DNA of 32,142 nucleotides from Saprospiraceae bacterium (GCA_020846655.1 JADLDL010000130.1:1-32142), one strand, 5' to 3'. Shown: positions 1 to 7,957, counted from the stretch's first letter. The notes: generated by a model not told the origin, from the letters alone. Translations and numbers: made by a program.

Positions 1-30
1 ACTTTTTATTTCAACTCCACAAACTTTCAT
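1..30 (-). CDS. 5' end of a gene running off the left edge (possibly DUF3010 family)
   Basis: An ATG at 30-28 on the minus strand opens a frame of ten codons (MKVCGVEIKS) to the window edge. The start is preceded by an A/T-rich leader very like the one before the gene at 1755-3563 (a GTAAC motif, then an A-run with TAAATAA). It sits immediately downstream of the attC-like structure at 57-112, where the next cassette gene would be expected. The opening residues resemble my memory of DUF3010 proteins, which begin MKVCGVE-like, but ten residues cannot establish a family. The start is fairly likely; the family is a guess. Confidence 0.4.
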   Translation of the reverse strand, partial: MKVCGVEIKS

Positions 31-56
31 ATTTATTTATTTTTTTGTTACGTGAA

Positions 57-112
57 CACTGCTGACGTAGCCGCGTTTAGTCGGCTATGAGAAGCAGTGC
101 ATAGTTAGAGCC
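57..112 (-). other. attC-like recombination site C (after the 516-aa gene)
   Basis: Read on the minus strand, the structure starts 4 nt after the stop of the 516-aa gene with GGCTCTAAC (112-104). It continues with CACTGCT (99-93), TAGCCG (87-82), an 8-nt loop, CGGCTA (73-68) and AGCAGTG (63-57). The arms are perfectly complementary and unpaired bases lie between them, as in integron attC sites. The following bases, TTCACG, would open the next cassette after a G|TT junction. The outer string GGCTCTAAC finds its complement GTTAGAGCC at 1703-1695, at the start of the same gene block. This is expected for a cassette whose attC is split on integration. There is no T-run on the minus strand, so a terminator is less likely. 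Confidence 0.65.
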
Positions 113-116
113 ATTA

Positions 117-1667
117 TTAAATTTTGCCGAACTTAACATTAAAACCAAGTTGTATTATTCGCTTGATTGTTAAATGTAAGGTAATCAAACTGAAGAATGG
201 CAAAAATTTGCTGAGCCTTCCTTTTCGCTGCGTCATCAGTAAAATAAAATAAGTCACATTGTCATTTTTAAAATTTCTATCTTTATCTAGCAAAAGATTA
301 TCGCCCTTAAATTTGTTTTTTACTACGTCATTTATCCAATCTTTAACTTTACTATCAGAATTTAGTAATTGGGCCGATACAGAAGTTTGCATTAGTAAGT
401 GGCTTGTCAATTGCGAGCCATCATATTTTTTAACATGGAATATATATTTTTCGGTTAAAATATCACAAAATTCTATTTTATAACTGTATTCTGTTGTTCC
501 ATAAAATATCCTGTCCCAACATTGACCAGTCAATTCTACTGATGCTTTAATATTAAAATCTCTTTCTTCATCAACGCCATTCCAGGGCGAAATAAAGTCT
601 ACATCAATTTCAAATTGCTGAATAAATGTTCGCAGACTAGATAAATAACTTTCATCTATTTCATACCACTTGCCTTTATATAATATGAAAACATCTCTGC
701 CAAATGTAAATTCGGCAAACATACATTTGTAAACAGACCAATTCGCAATTATTTCTGAGGATTCATCTAAGATGAAAATTTGTTTGTATTTTAGAAATGT
801 AATATCGACGACTCTACTTGCGCTAATTTCATCATACAATGATGAAATATTGATATCACCTAAAGACGCCCCTTTGGGTGTGAATCTATAACTTGATAAG
901 TTGTCAATATTTTCATAATCAATTAAAAAAACGTCATCTGACTTATTATTTATGGCAAAACATAATTCATTATCAAGAGATTCTATAGTTTTTTTATCTT
1001 TAACCCACCTTGCTGAAGTAAGTTTTTTGAAATTTTCATCGTTTTTTGAGATTTCGTAGTCAGTCAGTGCGGATTTGCATAACTCTACAATATCTTTTAA
1101 CACCTTTGGTGAAGGCGATGAAAAGAACTCTTTTCCTTTAATTAAGGTACTTGAACTATCTTGAAAAAAATAGACAGATAGTTCTGTAATGTTTTCTAAG
1201 TAGTCATCAATGTCAAAATTATTTCTTGTCGTTGGTATTGTTGAACTTCTATTATTAGTTATAGGGTTGTGAGCCAAAGTAAATGAAGACACAGACTTAG
1301 TTTGATTTTTAAGCATTTTTTGATATACTACGCCTAAACCGAAATTAGTTTCAATATTATTTCTATTGATATTTGCTACTGACGTACCAAAACAACATCC
1401 CATAATTCTTGCGCCCACTTTTATAAACAAAATTGCTCCTGAAGATGCAGTTTTTAAGTCCTCGGAACTGAAATCGCCAAATTCTTTGACAATCTCGACC
1501 CAAGATGGAGTAGACATTTCTGACTTTCTCTGAAAAAGTAAGACCTCCTCAGTCAAATCTGCTGTAAAACTTACCCTCTGCAAATTTTCACCGACAACCA
1601 ATTCCGATGGTTTTAGGTCTTGATTTTCCTCATTAAAAAGGCATATTGCAATTCTTGAATTAGACAT
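117..1667 (-). CDS. DUF6119/TIGR04141-family sporadically distributed protein
   Basis: This 516-residue protein matches the TIGR04141 (DUF6119) family as I know it. The N-terminal half carries SGAILFIKVGARIMGCCFGTS and NFGLGVVYQ. The C-terminal half has NWSVYKCMFAE, GKWYEID (332-338) and IEFCDIL...FHVKKYDGSQLTSHLLMQ (398-427). Length is normal for the family, which is known for patchy distribution and has no established biochemical role. E399, D402 and H411-x-K413 form an arrangement that also occurs in the neighbour at 1755-3563. There is no signal peptide or membrane segment, so a cytoplasmic location is inferred. The gene is AT-rich. It is bounded by GTTAGAGCC before the start and GGCTCTAAC after the stop, consistent with a mobile cassette. 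A defence role is suggested only by context. Confidence 0.85.
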   Translation of the reverse strand: MSNSRIAICLFNEENQDLKPSELVVGENLQRVSFTADLTEEVLLFQRKSEMSTPSWVEIVKEFGDFSSEDLKTASSGAILFIKVGARIMGCCFGTSVANINRNNIETNFGLGVVYQKMLKNQTKSVSSFTLAHNPITNNRSSTIPTTRNNFDIDDYLENITELSVYFFQDSSSTLIKGKEFFSSPSPKVLKDIVELCKSALTDYEISKNDENFKKLTSARWVKDKKTIESLDNELCFAINNKSDDVFLIDYENIDNLSSYRFTPKGASLGDINISSLYDEISASRVVDITFLKYKQIFILDESSEIIANWSVYKCMFAEFTFGRDVFILYKGKWYEIDESYLSSLRTFIQQFEIDVDFISPWNGVDEERDFNIKASVELTGQCWDRIFYGTTEYSYKIEFCDILTEKYIFHVKKYDGSQLTSHLLMQTSVSAQLLNSDSKVKDWINDVVKNKFKGDNLLLDKDRNFKNDNVTYFILLMTQRKGRLSKFLPFFSLITLHLTIKRIIQLGFNVKFGKI

Positions 1668-1702
1668 AATATTTTGTAAATACTATTTTTTCTTGGCTCT
1701 AA

Positions 1703-1752
1703 CTTTTGCTGCGTTTTGCGAGCAGTTGGCAAGGAAGCGTTAATTCGCTGTG
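1703..1752 (-). other. attC-like recombination site B (between the two DUF6119 genes)
   Basis: On the minus strand, ACAGCGAA (1751-1744) begins about 3 nt after the stop of the 602-aa gene. An inner hairpin pairs AGCA+GC (1724-1718, with one extra-helical base at 1720) with the GC+AGCA complement at 1712-1707. The structure ends in G(1703)|TTAGAGCC, which leads into the 516-aa gene. ACAGCGAA is complementary to TTCGCTGT at 3600-3593, the start of the 602-aa gene block. So this block also shows the split-attC signature. Stem quality is poorer than at site C. Confidence 0.5.
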
Positions 1753-1754
1753 TT

Positions 1755-3563
1755 TTATTTACTCATTATCTCGCAGGCTGACAGCGGATAAGATTCACTT
1801 TTCATATCTCTAACGCACTGAATGAATGAGAATTTTGCAATGTTTGACTTTACTTTCCTCAAATTCTCAAAAATAGATTTGTTGTTTTGAAGTGTTGAAG
1901 TGAATGCCAGGACAAAATGTATTTTTTTGTTGAAAAGATTAATAAATTCAGGTTCTGTGATTGGAGAACTGACGTGATTTGTAGAGGTTCTATATCGTCC
2001 ATAGACTTCTCTAATAAATTTCTTTTCGGATTTTAAGTCATTCCAAAGCCTTTGCGAGGATATGATTATCTGATTGGTCAAATCTCGAATTTTACCGTCA
2101 AATCCCTTTTTTATGTGAATTAAATAAATTTCGCTCTCGTCAATAAAGAGAATGTCGCAGAGTTCGATGTTTTGCCCCAACATCTTATCCAAAACCAAAT
2201 AGTTTGGCTTGCCGAGGTATTGTAAGTTATAGTCACCCTCGTCAGTGTTTTTTGGGTTTTCCCAAATCTCTGGCAAGATATCTTTTCTAATTCTTGCATT
2301 CTGCATTAGCAAAGAGCAATCGTTGTTTATACCTTCAATGAAGTTTTCGTCAACTTTGTACCACTTTTTGTCAATACAAAAAATAGGTTTATTGAACTCA
2401 TCCGATAGTTCGCAACTTATGCAATCTAAAAATGGAGATTTAATTGGTTTTTTATTTTCCTTGATACCAGTTACGATTAGCCCACCAACAAAACGCATGA
2501 AATCTACAAGCAACGGCAGATTCTGGGTTTCTGAAATGAATTGCAATGTTTTTTTATAAACATCTTCTCTATTTGTTGTTTCGACGATTGGCTCTGGTAA
2601 AATTTTTGTCGTAACGAAATAAATATCGCATTCGTAGAAGTCAAGCAATTGAGTTGGATGTCCAAAATCAAAATCAAATTCCTTGTCACCTTCTTTGTAT
2701 CCGCCATCTGAATATCGAACTTTCATATCATTCCTAACGGCTTCGTATAAACTCCTCCTATAAATGTTTTCAATTTTGCCGTTGTCTTTAATCTCTGAAA
2801 ACGAACCCAAGCCTTTGGGTTTTTTGGTGTTTATTATTTCAATTACTTTTTCAATGAGCAAATGAGTTTGTTCAAAAGTAATTGCGCTTCGAATTTGAAA
2901 TGCAGAGCCTGCAAAGCCAGAGAGTGCAGTATTTTTATCTTCCGAAATAAAATCAAAGTATTCCTTGTGTTGGGCTTCGCTGATTTCAAACAATATTTCT
3001 TTGTAAATCCGCCCAAAACTCATAGTGTCAATAAGTTTATGCTCATTTCTGTACACTTCGGTACTCCCAGCCAAGTTTCCAGTCATACCTCTATATTTTG
3101 CAGATAAAACAAGGTCTTCCTCTACTTTCGCAATCATTGAATACAAATCCAACCCAAAATCACTATCCAAATATCTTTTAATTACTTGCATTCCACTTCC
3201 GCCGACAAGGCAAAAAATATTTTTCTCATCAAAAGCAAAAACCACAAGCGAAGGCTTTCGAGTTATTAATTCAATATCTTCCGTCAAGGTTTCTGGCAGA
3301 AAATAGTTCCATATGGAGTTTTTTTCTTTTAATGAAAAAGTGTAAAGAAAATAATTGATATTTCCTAAAACAATTGGATTCAAGTTTAAATCAACATCAA
3401 CAATGTCTTCGGTTGCTTGGCGGTGGGTGTTTATTATGTAAATTATTTTTTTAGATAAGTCGCCAATTCCCCTCAACTCATACTGGGATGTGTTGATTCT
3501 ATACAACTTTACTTGTTGCCGATTTTGTCGAATGAAGTCTTCATTTTCAGTTTTCGAATTCAT
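1755..3563 (-). CDS. Second, divergent DUF6119-like protein
   Basis: This 602-residue protein is similar in plan to the 516-residue neighbour but strongly diverged. It shares DKKWYKVDENF (398-408, against GKWYEIDESY) and IELCDILF...YLIHIKKG (466-487, against IEFCDIL...FHVKKY), so E467, D470 and H483-x-K485 line up with the neighbour's E/D/H-x-K set. The N-terminal half is less recognisable, with FGLDLYSMIAK (136-146) aligning to the neighbour's FGLGVVYQK. No signal peptide or transmembrane segment is visible. The ATG at 3563 follows a leader with GTAACC, an A-run and TAAATAA, matching the leader before the left-edge gene. The gene is AT-rich and in the same orientation as the GTPase and the 516-aa gene. 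Family assignment rests on the C-terminal half; function is unknown. Confidence 0.75.
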   Translation of the reverse strand: MNSKTENEDFIRQNRQQVKLYRINTSQYELRGIGDLSKKIIYIINTHRQATEDIVDVDLNLNPIVLGNINYFLYTFSLKEKNSIWNYFLPETLTEDIELITRKPSLVVFAFDEKNIFCLVGGSGMQVIKRYLDSDFGLDLYSMIAKVEEDLVLSAKYRGMTGNLAGSTEVYRNEHKLIDTMSFGRIYKEILFEISEAQHKEYFDFISEDKNTALSGFAGSAFQIRSAITFEQTHLLIEKVIEIINTKKPKGLGSFSEIKDNGKIENIYRRSLYEAVRNDMKVRYSDGGYKEGDKEFDFDFGHPTQLLDFYECDIYFVTTKILPEPIVETTNREDVYKKTLQFISETQNLPLLVDFMRFVGGLIVTGIKENKKPIKSPFLDCISCELSDEFNKPIFCIDKKWYKVDENFIEGINNDCSLLMQNARIRKDILPEIWENPKNTDEGDYNLQYLGKPNYLVLDKMLGQNIELCDILFIDESEIYLIHIKKGFDGKIRDLTNQIIISSQRLWNDLKSEKKFIREVYGRYRTSTNHVSSPITEPEFINLFNKKIHFVLAFTSTLQNNKSIFENLRKVKSNIAKFSFIQCVRDMKSESYPLSACEIMSK

Positions 3564-3600
3564 ACTTATTTATTCTCTTTATTTTTTTGGTTACAGCGAA

Positions 3601-3682
3601 CGGTTGGATGTACGCCCGTGCCGCCGTGCGGAGGCTTTGAGCGTGGGCTTTCGGCGGCATGGACGTACATCCGTTGTTCGAT
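3601..3682 (-). other. attC-like recombination site A (after the GTPase gene)
   Basis: Nested inverted repeats lie between the GTPase stop (3687) and the next gene. The outer arms are CGTACATCC (3664-3672) against GGATGTACG (3606-3614) on the plus strand. The inner arms are GGCGGCA (3653-3659) against TGCCGCC (3619-3625). CGAAC/GTTCG pairs outside them with a few unpaired bases between. On the minus strand the structure ends G(3601)|TTCGCTG, the same G|TT junction form as at sites B and C. The site is GC-rich inside AT-rich surroundings. The matching complement at the start of the GTPase block, GTTCCAT at 5203-5197 against ATCGAAC, has one mismatch in seven. Confidence 0.55.
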
Positions 3683-3686
3683 GATT

Positions 3687-5168
3687 TTATTTTATTTGCT
3701 CAACGAGCATACTTTTTAATATTCTTTCAAATTGAGGTTCTAACATTTTTACATCAGCCTTTGTGTTTGTGGCAAAGGCACTTATTAATTGTTTCAATTT
3801 CTTCTGATATTCCTTTTTGGGCATATCGAATAGCAAGGGAATGCCAAGAAATAAAGCCGAAATGAGTAATGTTTCAAGAGGGTAGCCACCTTCCATTTTA
3901 TTAAACGTGTACATTGAGAATTTGAACTTCTTATCTTTCACCAACTGGTGGTAGTCCAGCATTTTGGAGAAGGTTTCATAAAGTTCAATAGTCTTCTCTA
4001 CTTCAAGTGAAATTATTCGAAAGCAAACTTCGCTTTCAAGCGAGGCAATTAACTGTTGGCTACGTGCTTCGACATCTGAATGGATGCTTTCGGCATTGAA
4101 ATTGTCCGTGTATTTATTTACAAAGTCTATTTCTTGGCTTTCCCATGCATCAATTATTCTGAATATTATATTGACGCATCTTTCGGGAAGCCTCATGGTT
4201 ATTGAGTTCCAGAAACCTTTGTTTATTTCTTTAATTAACTCAGTCGAACCAAATTTGTCAGTTGTCCCAGACTTCAATTTCTTTTCAACGCTGCTGACTT
4301 CACAGAATGAAATGTCCTTCGCTATATACTCCTGAATACTGCTTTTTAATTCCTCAATATCCTCCTCTTGGGCTAAATCAGATTTAGTAAGCACAATAAC
4401 AACATTGTACTTGTTTTTGAGAAATTGTTTAATTATTTTTATCTCAAACTCCTCAATTCGAGAGCCACTCGCTGCAATGCAATAGAGGACTGTGTGAAAC
4501 CAAGAGGATGCTGGTTTGTCAACGTCTCTTTCTTTTAACTCATTTGACAAATCAAGTAGCCATTCATCCGCCCGTCCTACTTCTAAACCCCACGAGTCGA
4601 ATAGCATGGCTGGGATTCCGTTAATTTCAAATGGAATTTGGTGAAACCCTCTTGAAGTAATCGGCTTACCGATGCCCGTTTTTACGACATCTTCGTTAAA
4701 TAAGTAATTGACTAATGCACTCTTTCCTACACCGGCCTTGCCGACGACTGCAATATTGTATCTTCCCTGATTCTGATTTTCTTGCTCTCGCCTAATTGAA
4801 ATTATTTCGTTTTTGATTTTCGATTCTTTGTTATCATCAAAGTAGTTTAGAATCGAACGTTTTTTAGGAGCACCGTGAATTCTTTTCAAATAACTATCAA
4901 TCTCCCGATTGATTAATGAAGAAAGGTTGTTATCATCAGGAAGGTTATTAATGTAAGTAATTAGAGCAAGATTGATTTGAGCCAATTCATTTCGTCTTTC
5001 CGACCGACCAAGAAGCCCTAAACCTTCTTCCCTGGAGAGACTTTCAAATCTGGCAGAAATGAGCAACAGGTCACGACGGTACGAGGCGTCATCGATATAC
5101 TGCTTCAAGATGCGTAGAACCACATCTATTTTTGATTGGGAAACCAATTCATTCAGTCGTTCTTTCAT
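3687..5168 (-). CDS. EAD11-GTPase: effector-associated domain fused to a P-loop GTPase
   Basis: This protein has 493 residues. Residues 1-77 match effector-associated domain 11, a helical adaptor known from bacterial NTP-dependent conflict systems (RDLLLISARFESL, then a NELAQINLALITYINNL helix). The GTPase domain spans about 137-300 and has G1 GKAGVGKS (143-150), a switch-I Thr in GKPITSRGFHQ (about 171), G3 DSWG (191-194), G4 TKSD (261-264) and a G5-like CEVSS (about 288). It is Era/septin/IRG-like rather than a translation GTPase. The C-terminal half is helical, with a hydrophobic stretch (ETLLISALFLGIPLLF, about 428-443) that may be membrane-associating. In this class the EAD is known to recruit a partner carrying a matching EAD; no such partner is visible here. 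The gene is AT-rich and the first of the three complete cassette-like genes. GTPase certain; EAD11 likely. Confidence 0.9.
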   Translation of the reverse strand: MKERLNELVSQSKIDVVLRILKQYIDDASYRRDLLLISARFESLSREEGLGLLGRSERRNELAQINLALITYINNLPDDNNLSSLINREIDSYLKRIHGAPKKRSILNYFDDNKESKIKNEIISIRREQENQNQGRYNIAVVGKAGVGKSALVNYLFNEDVVKTGIGKPITSRGFHQIPFEINGIPAMLFDSWGLEVGRADEWLLDLSNELKERDVDKPASSWFHTVLYCIAASGSRIEEFEIKIIKQFLKNKYNVVIVLTKSDLAQEEDIEELKSSIQEYIAKDISFCEVSSVEKKLKSGTTDKFGSTELIKEINKGFWNSITMRLPERCVNIIFRIIDAWESQEIDFVNKYTDNFNAESIHSDVEARSQQLIASLESEVCFRIISLEVEKTIELYETFSKMLDYHQLVKDKKFKFSMYTFNKMEGGYPLETLLISALFLGIPLLFDMPKKEYQKKLKQLISAFATNTKADVKMLEPQFERILKSMLVEQIK

Positions 5169-5536
5169 GTGCTATTATTTATGTCGTTTTAGTTTTATGG
5201 AACTATAGTGTTATAGCACCCACGGTGCCTAAAATACCCCAACCTGCCAGACTCCCGCACCTACAGTGCCTCTAAACCCGCAATAGCCCCCAAAACAAAT
5301 ACACCCCCTGCCTCCGGATATCTCTATCCAAAAACAGGGGGTGTACGGATCGCATCGGGGCGGCTGGTCATGTGGCTTTGTTTTTGTGGTCAACAAAACA
5401 AACCAAATTTTCCAATACCACCTAGCTCCGCAGCAAAATATATTTTTGATTCACTGCTACTGCTACTGCTACTGCTACTGCTACTGCTACTGCTACTGCA
5501 CACTGCCACTGCCACTGCACACTGCCACTGCCACTG
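5169..5536. other. Gene-free gap at the compositional boundary
   Basis: This gap separates the AT-rich cassette block from the GC-rich chromosome-like part. From left to right it holds the leader of the GTPase gene, the dyads CTATA-gtgt-TATAG (5204-5217) and GCACC-cac-GGTGC (5216-5228), C-rich sequence, a long hairpin (5300-5345) and the hexanucleotide array (5454-5538). The putative first cassette junction is at 5203/5202 (minus strand G|TTCCAT). No ORF here looks real. Confidence 0.6.
5300..5345 (-). terminator. Hairpin downstream of the permease gene, possible terminator
   Basis: TACACCCCCTG (5300-5310) and CAGGGGGTGTA (5335-5345) are perfect 11-bp inverted arms. A second small stem, GGATA/TATCC (5316-5320/5325-5329), is nested in the 24-nt loop. 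On the minus strand the hairpin is followed by TTTGTTTTGG, a weak T-rich tail, so it could end transcription from the permease about 190 nt upstream. It could equally mark the chromosomal side of the cassette boundary. Confidence 0.4.
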
Positions 5537-5538
5537 CT
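5454..5538. repeat. Hexanucleotide CTGCTA tandem array plus a duplicated 19-mer
   Basis: Seven perfect CTGCTA copies occupy 5454-5495. They are followed by two adjacent near-identical 19-bp units built on CACTGC (5501-5519 and 5520-5538), which differ only at the last base. The array abuts and slightly overlaps the TAG stop of the permease gene (5537-5539). The units are multiples of three, so slippage would keep phase if the frame were ever read through. Copy number is probably variable. Confidence 0.9.
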
Positions 5539-7957
5539 ATTCACTTTTCAACGATTGCACTGGATTGGCCAGCGCGGCCCGCAGGCTCTGTACCCCCACC
5601 GTCAGAAAGGCCACCAATACAGCCAATACGCCGGCGATAGCAAACACGCTCCAATGCACGTCTATGCGATAGGCAAAATCCTCCAGCCAGCGTTGCATAC
5701 AAGTATAGGCTACCGGCGCAGCCAGCACGAGGGCCAGCAGCACCGGCCGCAGGAAATCGCGGGTGAGTAGCCGCACGATGCCCGCCGTGGTGGCGCCCAG
5801 CACCTTGCGGATGCCGATTTCCTTGGTCCGCTGGCCGGCCGTGAAAATGGCCAGGCCCAACAAGCCCAGGCAAGCGACAAAGATCGTGAGCGCCGCAAAA
5901 ATGCCGAGGATCAGGCCGAAGTGGCGCTCGGCCTGGTACGTAGCCTGCACCCGCTCGTCGAGGAAGGAATAGGCGAAGGGCTCGTCGGTCAGTTGGCTCC
6001 AGCGGGTTTGCAGGCTGGCCAGCAGGCCGCTGATGTCTTTGGGCTGCACTTTCAGGATGGCAGGGCCCTGTTGGTTGCCGGTCACCAGCACCAGCGGCGA
6101 AATTTGTTCGTGCAGCGAGCGGAAATGGAAATCCCGCACGACCCCGATGACCTGGTAGGTTTTCCGGTCTTCGGCCGACCGGAGCTGGGCCGTCAGCGTA
6201 TGCCCCAGCGCGTTAGCGCCCCAGCCAAAGGCCCGGGCGGCGGTTTCGTTGATCAGGATCGCCGCCGTATCGGTGGGGAAGTCTTTGGAGAAATTGCGGC
6301 CGGCCGCCAGTTGGATGCCCAGCGTGGGCAGGTACTGCTCGTCGACGTCGTAGCGCAGGGTTTTGACCATCTGCTGGTCCTGCTGGTCGGCGAAGAGGAA
6401 AAAGTTGTTGTTGTAGGAGGGGCCGGCGGGCAGGTAGCCCGAGGTGCTGAGTTGCTGCACGCGGGGGTCTTGCCGCACTTGCTGGCGGAAGGGCTCGGCC
6501 TGCGGCCCCAGCACCCCGGCATCGGGCAGGATCAGCACGGCTTCTTTGTCGTAGCCCAGGGGCGTCGTCCCCATGAAATGCAGTTGCTGGTACACCACCA
6601 GGGTGCAGGTGATCAGGGTCAGCGACAGAAAAAACTGGAACACCACCAGGCCGTTGCGCAGGCCCAGGCTGTTTTTGCCCGGCAAAAACCGGCTTTTCAG
6701 CACCGCACCGGGCTGGAAGGCCGACATAAAAAACGCCGGGTACGCGCCGGCCAGCACGCCCGTGCCCCAACCGAAGAGCAGCAGGGCCGGCAGCAACCAG
6801 GGCGTGGCCAGCAGGTCAAACGCAAGGGGAATGCCGGTCAGGCGCTGGAACAGGGGCAGGGCGGTTTGCAGCAGCCCGAAGGCCAGCACCAGGCTGAGGC
6901 TGGCCATGAGCGTGGATTCGAGCAGAAACTGCCGCACCAGTTCGCCCTGGCGCGAGCCGATCACCTTGCGGATGCCCACCTCGCGGGCCCGGCGGGCGGC
7001 GCCGGCGGTGGAGAGGTTGATAAAATTGATGCAGGCGATGAGCAGCATGAACGCGGCGATGGCGCCGAAAATCCACACGTAGCGGATGTCGCCGTGTGTG
7101 CCCAGGTCGTAGGCAAAATCGGAGTGCAGGTAGATGTCGGTCAGGGCTTGCAGGTGCAGGCCGATGCTGTTGCCTTTTTCCCGGAACTGCGCCAGGCTGA
7201 GGCCCATCGAGGCCTGAAACTGCGGGCCCATGTGGGTTTCCACCACCTGCGGCAGTTTGGCTTCCAGGGCCGGTAGCGAGGCACCCTCGCGCAGCAGGAG
7301 GAAGGTGAAAAATTCCGAGCGCATCCAACTGGGGTCGCGGGCCTCTTCCAGGCCGGCCATGGAGGCCAGCAGCTCGAACTGGAACTGGGAGTTGGCGGGC
7401 ACATCGGCCATCACGCCGCTCACTTTGTAGGGCGTAGGGTCGTCGTCGAGGCGCACCAACTGGCCCAGCGGCTCGGCGCCGCCGAAGTAGCGGGCCGCCG
7501 TCGTTTGGCTGAGCACCACGCTGTGGGGTTCCTGCAAGGCCGTCTGGGCCTTGCCGTTGCGGAAGGGCAGGCTGAAGACCGAAAAGAAATTGGGGTCCAC
7601 AAAAGCCAGGGCGCCGTCGCGGAACGCTTGTGCGCCCACCCGCACCCGGGGCGAACCGCCCACGCGCAGGCGGGTGGCGTCTTCCACTTCCGGAAAACTG
7701 GCCTTGAGCGTCTGGGCCACGGGCGGCATCACGTGCGCTTCGTTCATGCGCTCGCCCTGCACCGTGCCGCTGAAATAGACCCGCGCGATGCGGTCGGCGT
7801 GCTGGTGAAAGCGGTCGAAACTGAGTTCGTGCTGCACAAACAACAGGATCAGCCAACAGGTGGCGATGCCGATGGCTAAGCCCAGGAGGTTGATGAGCGA
7901 GACGCTTTTGTGGCGCCAGAGGTTGCGCCAGGCTATTTTCAGGTAATTCCGATACAT
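5537..7957 (-). CDS. FtsX/MacB-type ABC transporter permease
   Basis: The 806-residue protein has the two-half architecture usual for Bacteroidota MacB-like permeases. A first membrane helix lies in SLINLLGLAIGIATCWLILL (about 20-40), followed by a periplasmic MacB_PCD-type domain (to about 285). An FtsX core has helices near 285-312, 335-365 and 390-415, and there is a further helix near 430-460. A second periplasmic domain is followed by a second FtsX core (from about 680). The hallmark cytoplasmic motif appears twice: AREVGIRKVIGS and TKEIGIRKVLGA. Such permeases work with a separate ATPase in extrusion of peptides, drugs or lipids or in envelope signalling; no ATPase is in the window, so the substrate is unknown. 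The ATG at 7957 gives the standard MYRNYLKIAWRNLWRHK start. It stands alone, in the inner membrane. Confidence 0.95.
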   Translation of the reverse strand: MYRNYLKIAWRNLWRHKSVSLINLLGLAIGIATCWLILLFVQHELSFDRFHQHADRIARVYFSGTVQGERMNEAHVMPPVAQTLKASFPEVEDATRLRVGGSPRVRVGAQAFRDGALAFVDPNFFSVFSLPFRNGKAQTALQEPHSVVLSQTTAARYFGGAEPLGQLVRLDDDPTPYKVSGVMADVPANSQFQFELLASMAGLEEARDPSWMRSEFFTFLLLREGASLPALEAKLPQVVETHMGPQFQASMGLSLAQFREKGNSIGLHLQALTDIYLHSDFAYDLGTHGDIRYVWIFGAIAAFMLLIACINFINLSTAGAARRAREVGIRKVIGSRQGELVRQFLLESTLMASLSLVLAFGLLQTALPLFQRLTGIPLAFDLLATPWLLPALLLFGWGTGVLAGAYPAFFMSAFQPGAVLKSRFLPGKNSLGLRNGLVVFQFFLSLTLITCTLVVYQQLHFMGTTPLGYDKEAVLILPDAGVLGPQAEPFRQQVRQDPRVQQLSTSGYLPAGPSYNNNFFLFADQQDQQMVKTLRYDVDEQYLPTLGIQLAAGRNFSKDFPTDTAAILINETAARAFGWGANALGHTLTAQLRSAEDRKTYQVIGVVRDFHFRSLHEQISPLVLVTGNQQGPAILKVQPKDISGLLASLQTRWSQLTDEPFAYSFLDERVQATYQAERHFGLILGIFAALTIFVACLGLLGLAIFTAGQRTKEIGIRKVLGATTAGIVRLLTRDFLRPVLLALVLAAPVAYTCMQRWLEDFAYRIDVHWSVFAIAGVLAVLVAFLTVGVQSLRAALANPVQSLKSE

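Noticed and set aside
57-1752. Rho-independent terminators for the cassette genes
   Set aside because: The hairpins after these genes lack a downstream T-run on the coding strand (an A-run follows instead), and their outer strings pair across the gene, which a terminator does not explain.
5921-7276. A 451-codon plus-strand frame opposite the permease
   Set aside because: Gln/Gly/His-rich shadow without domain; the permease frame has all FtsX hallmarks.
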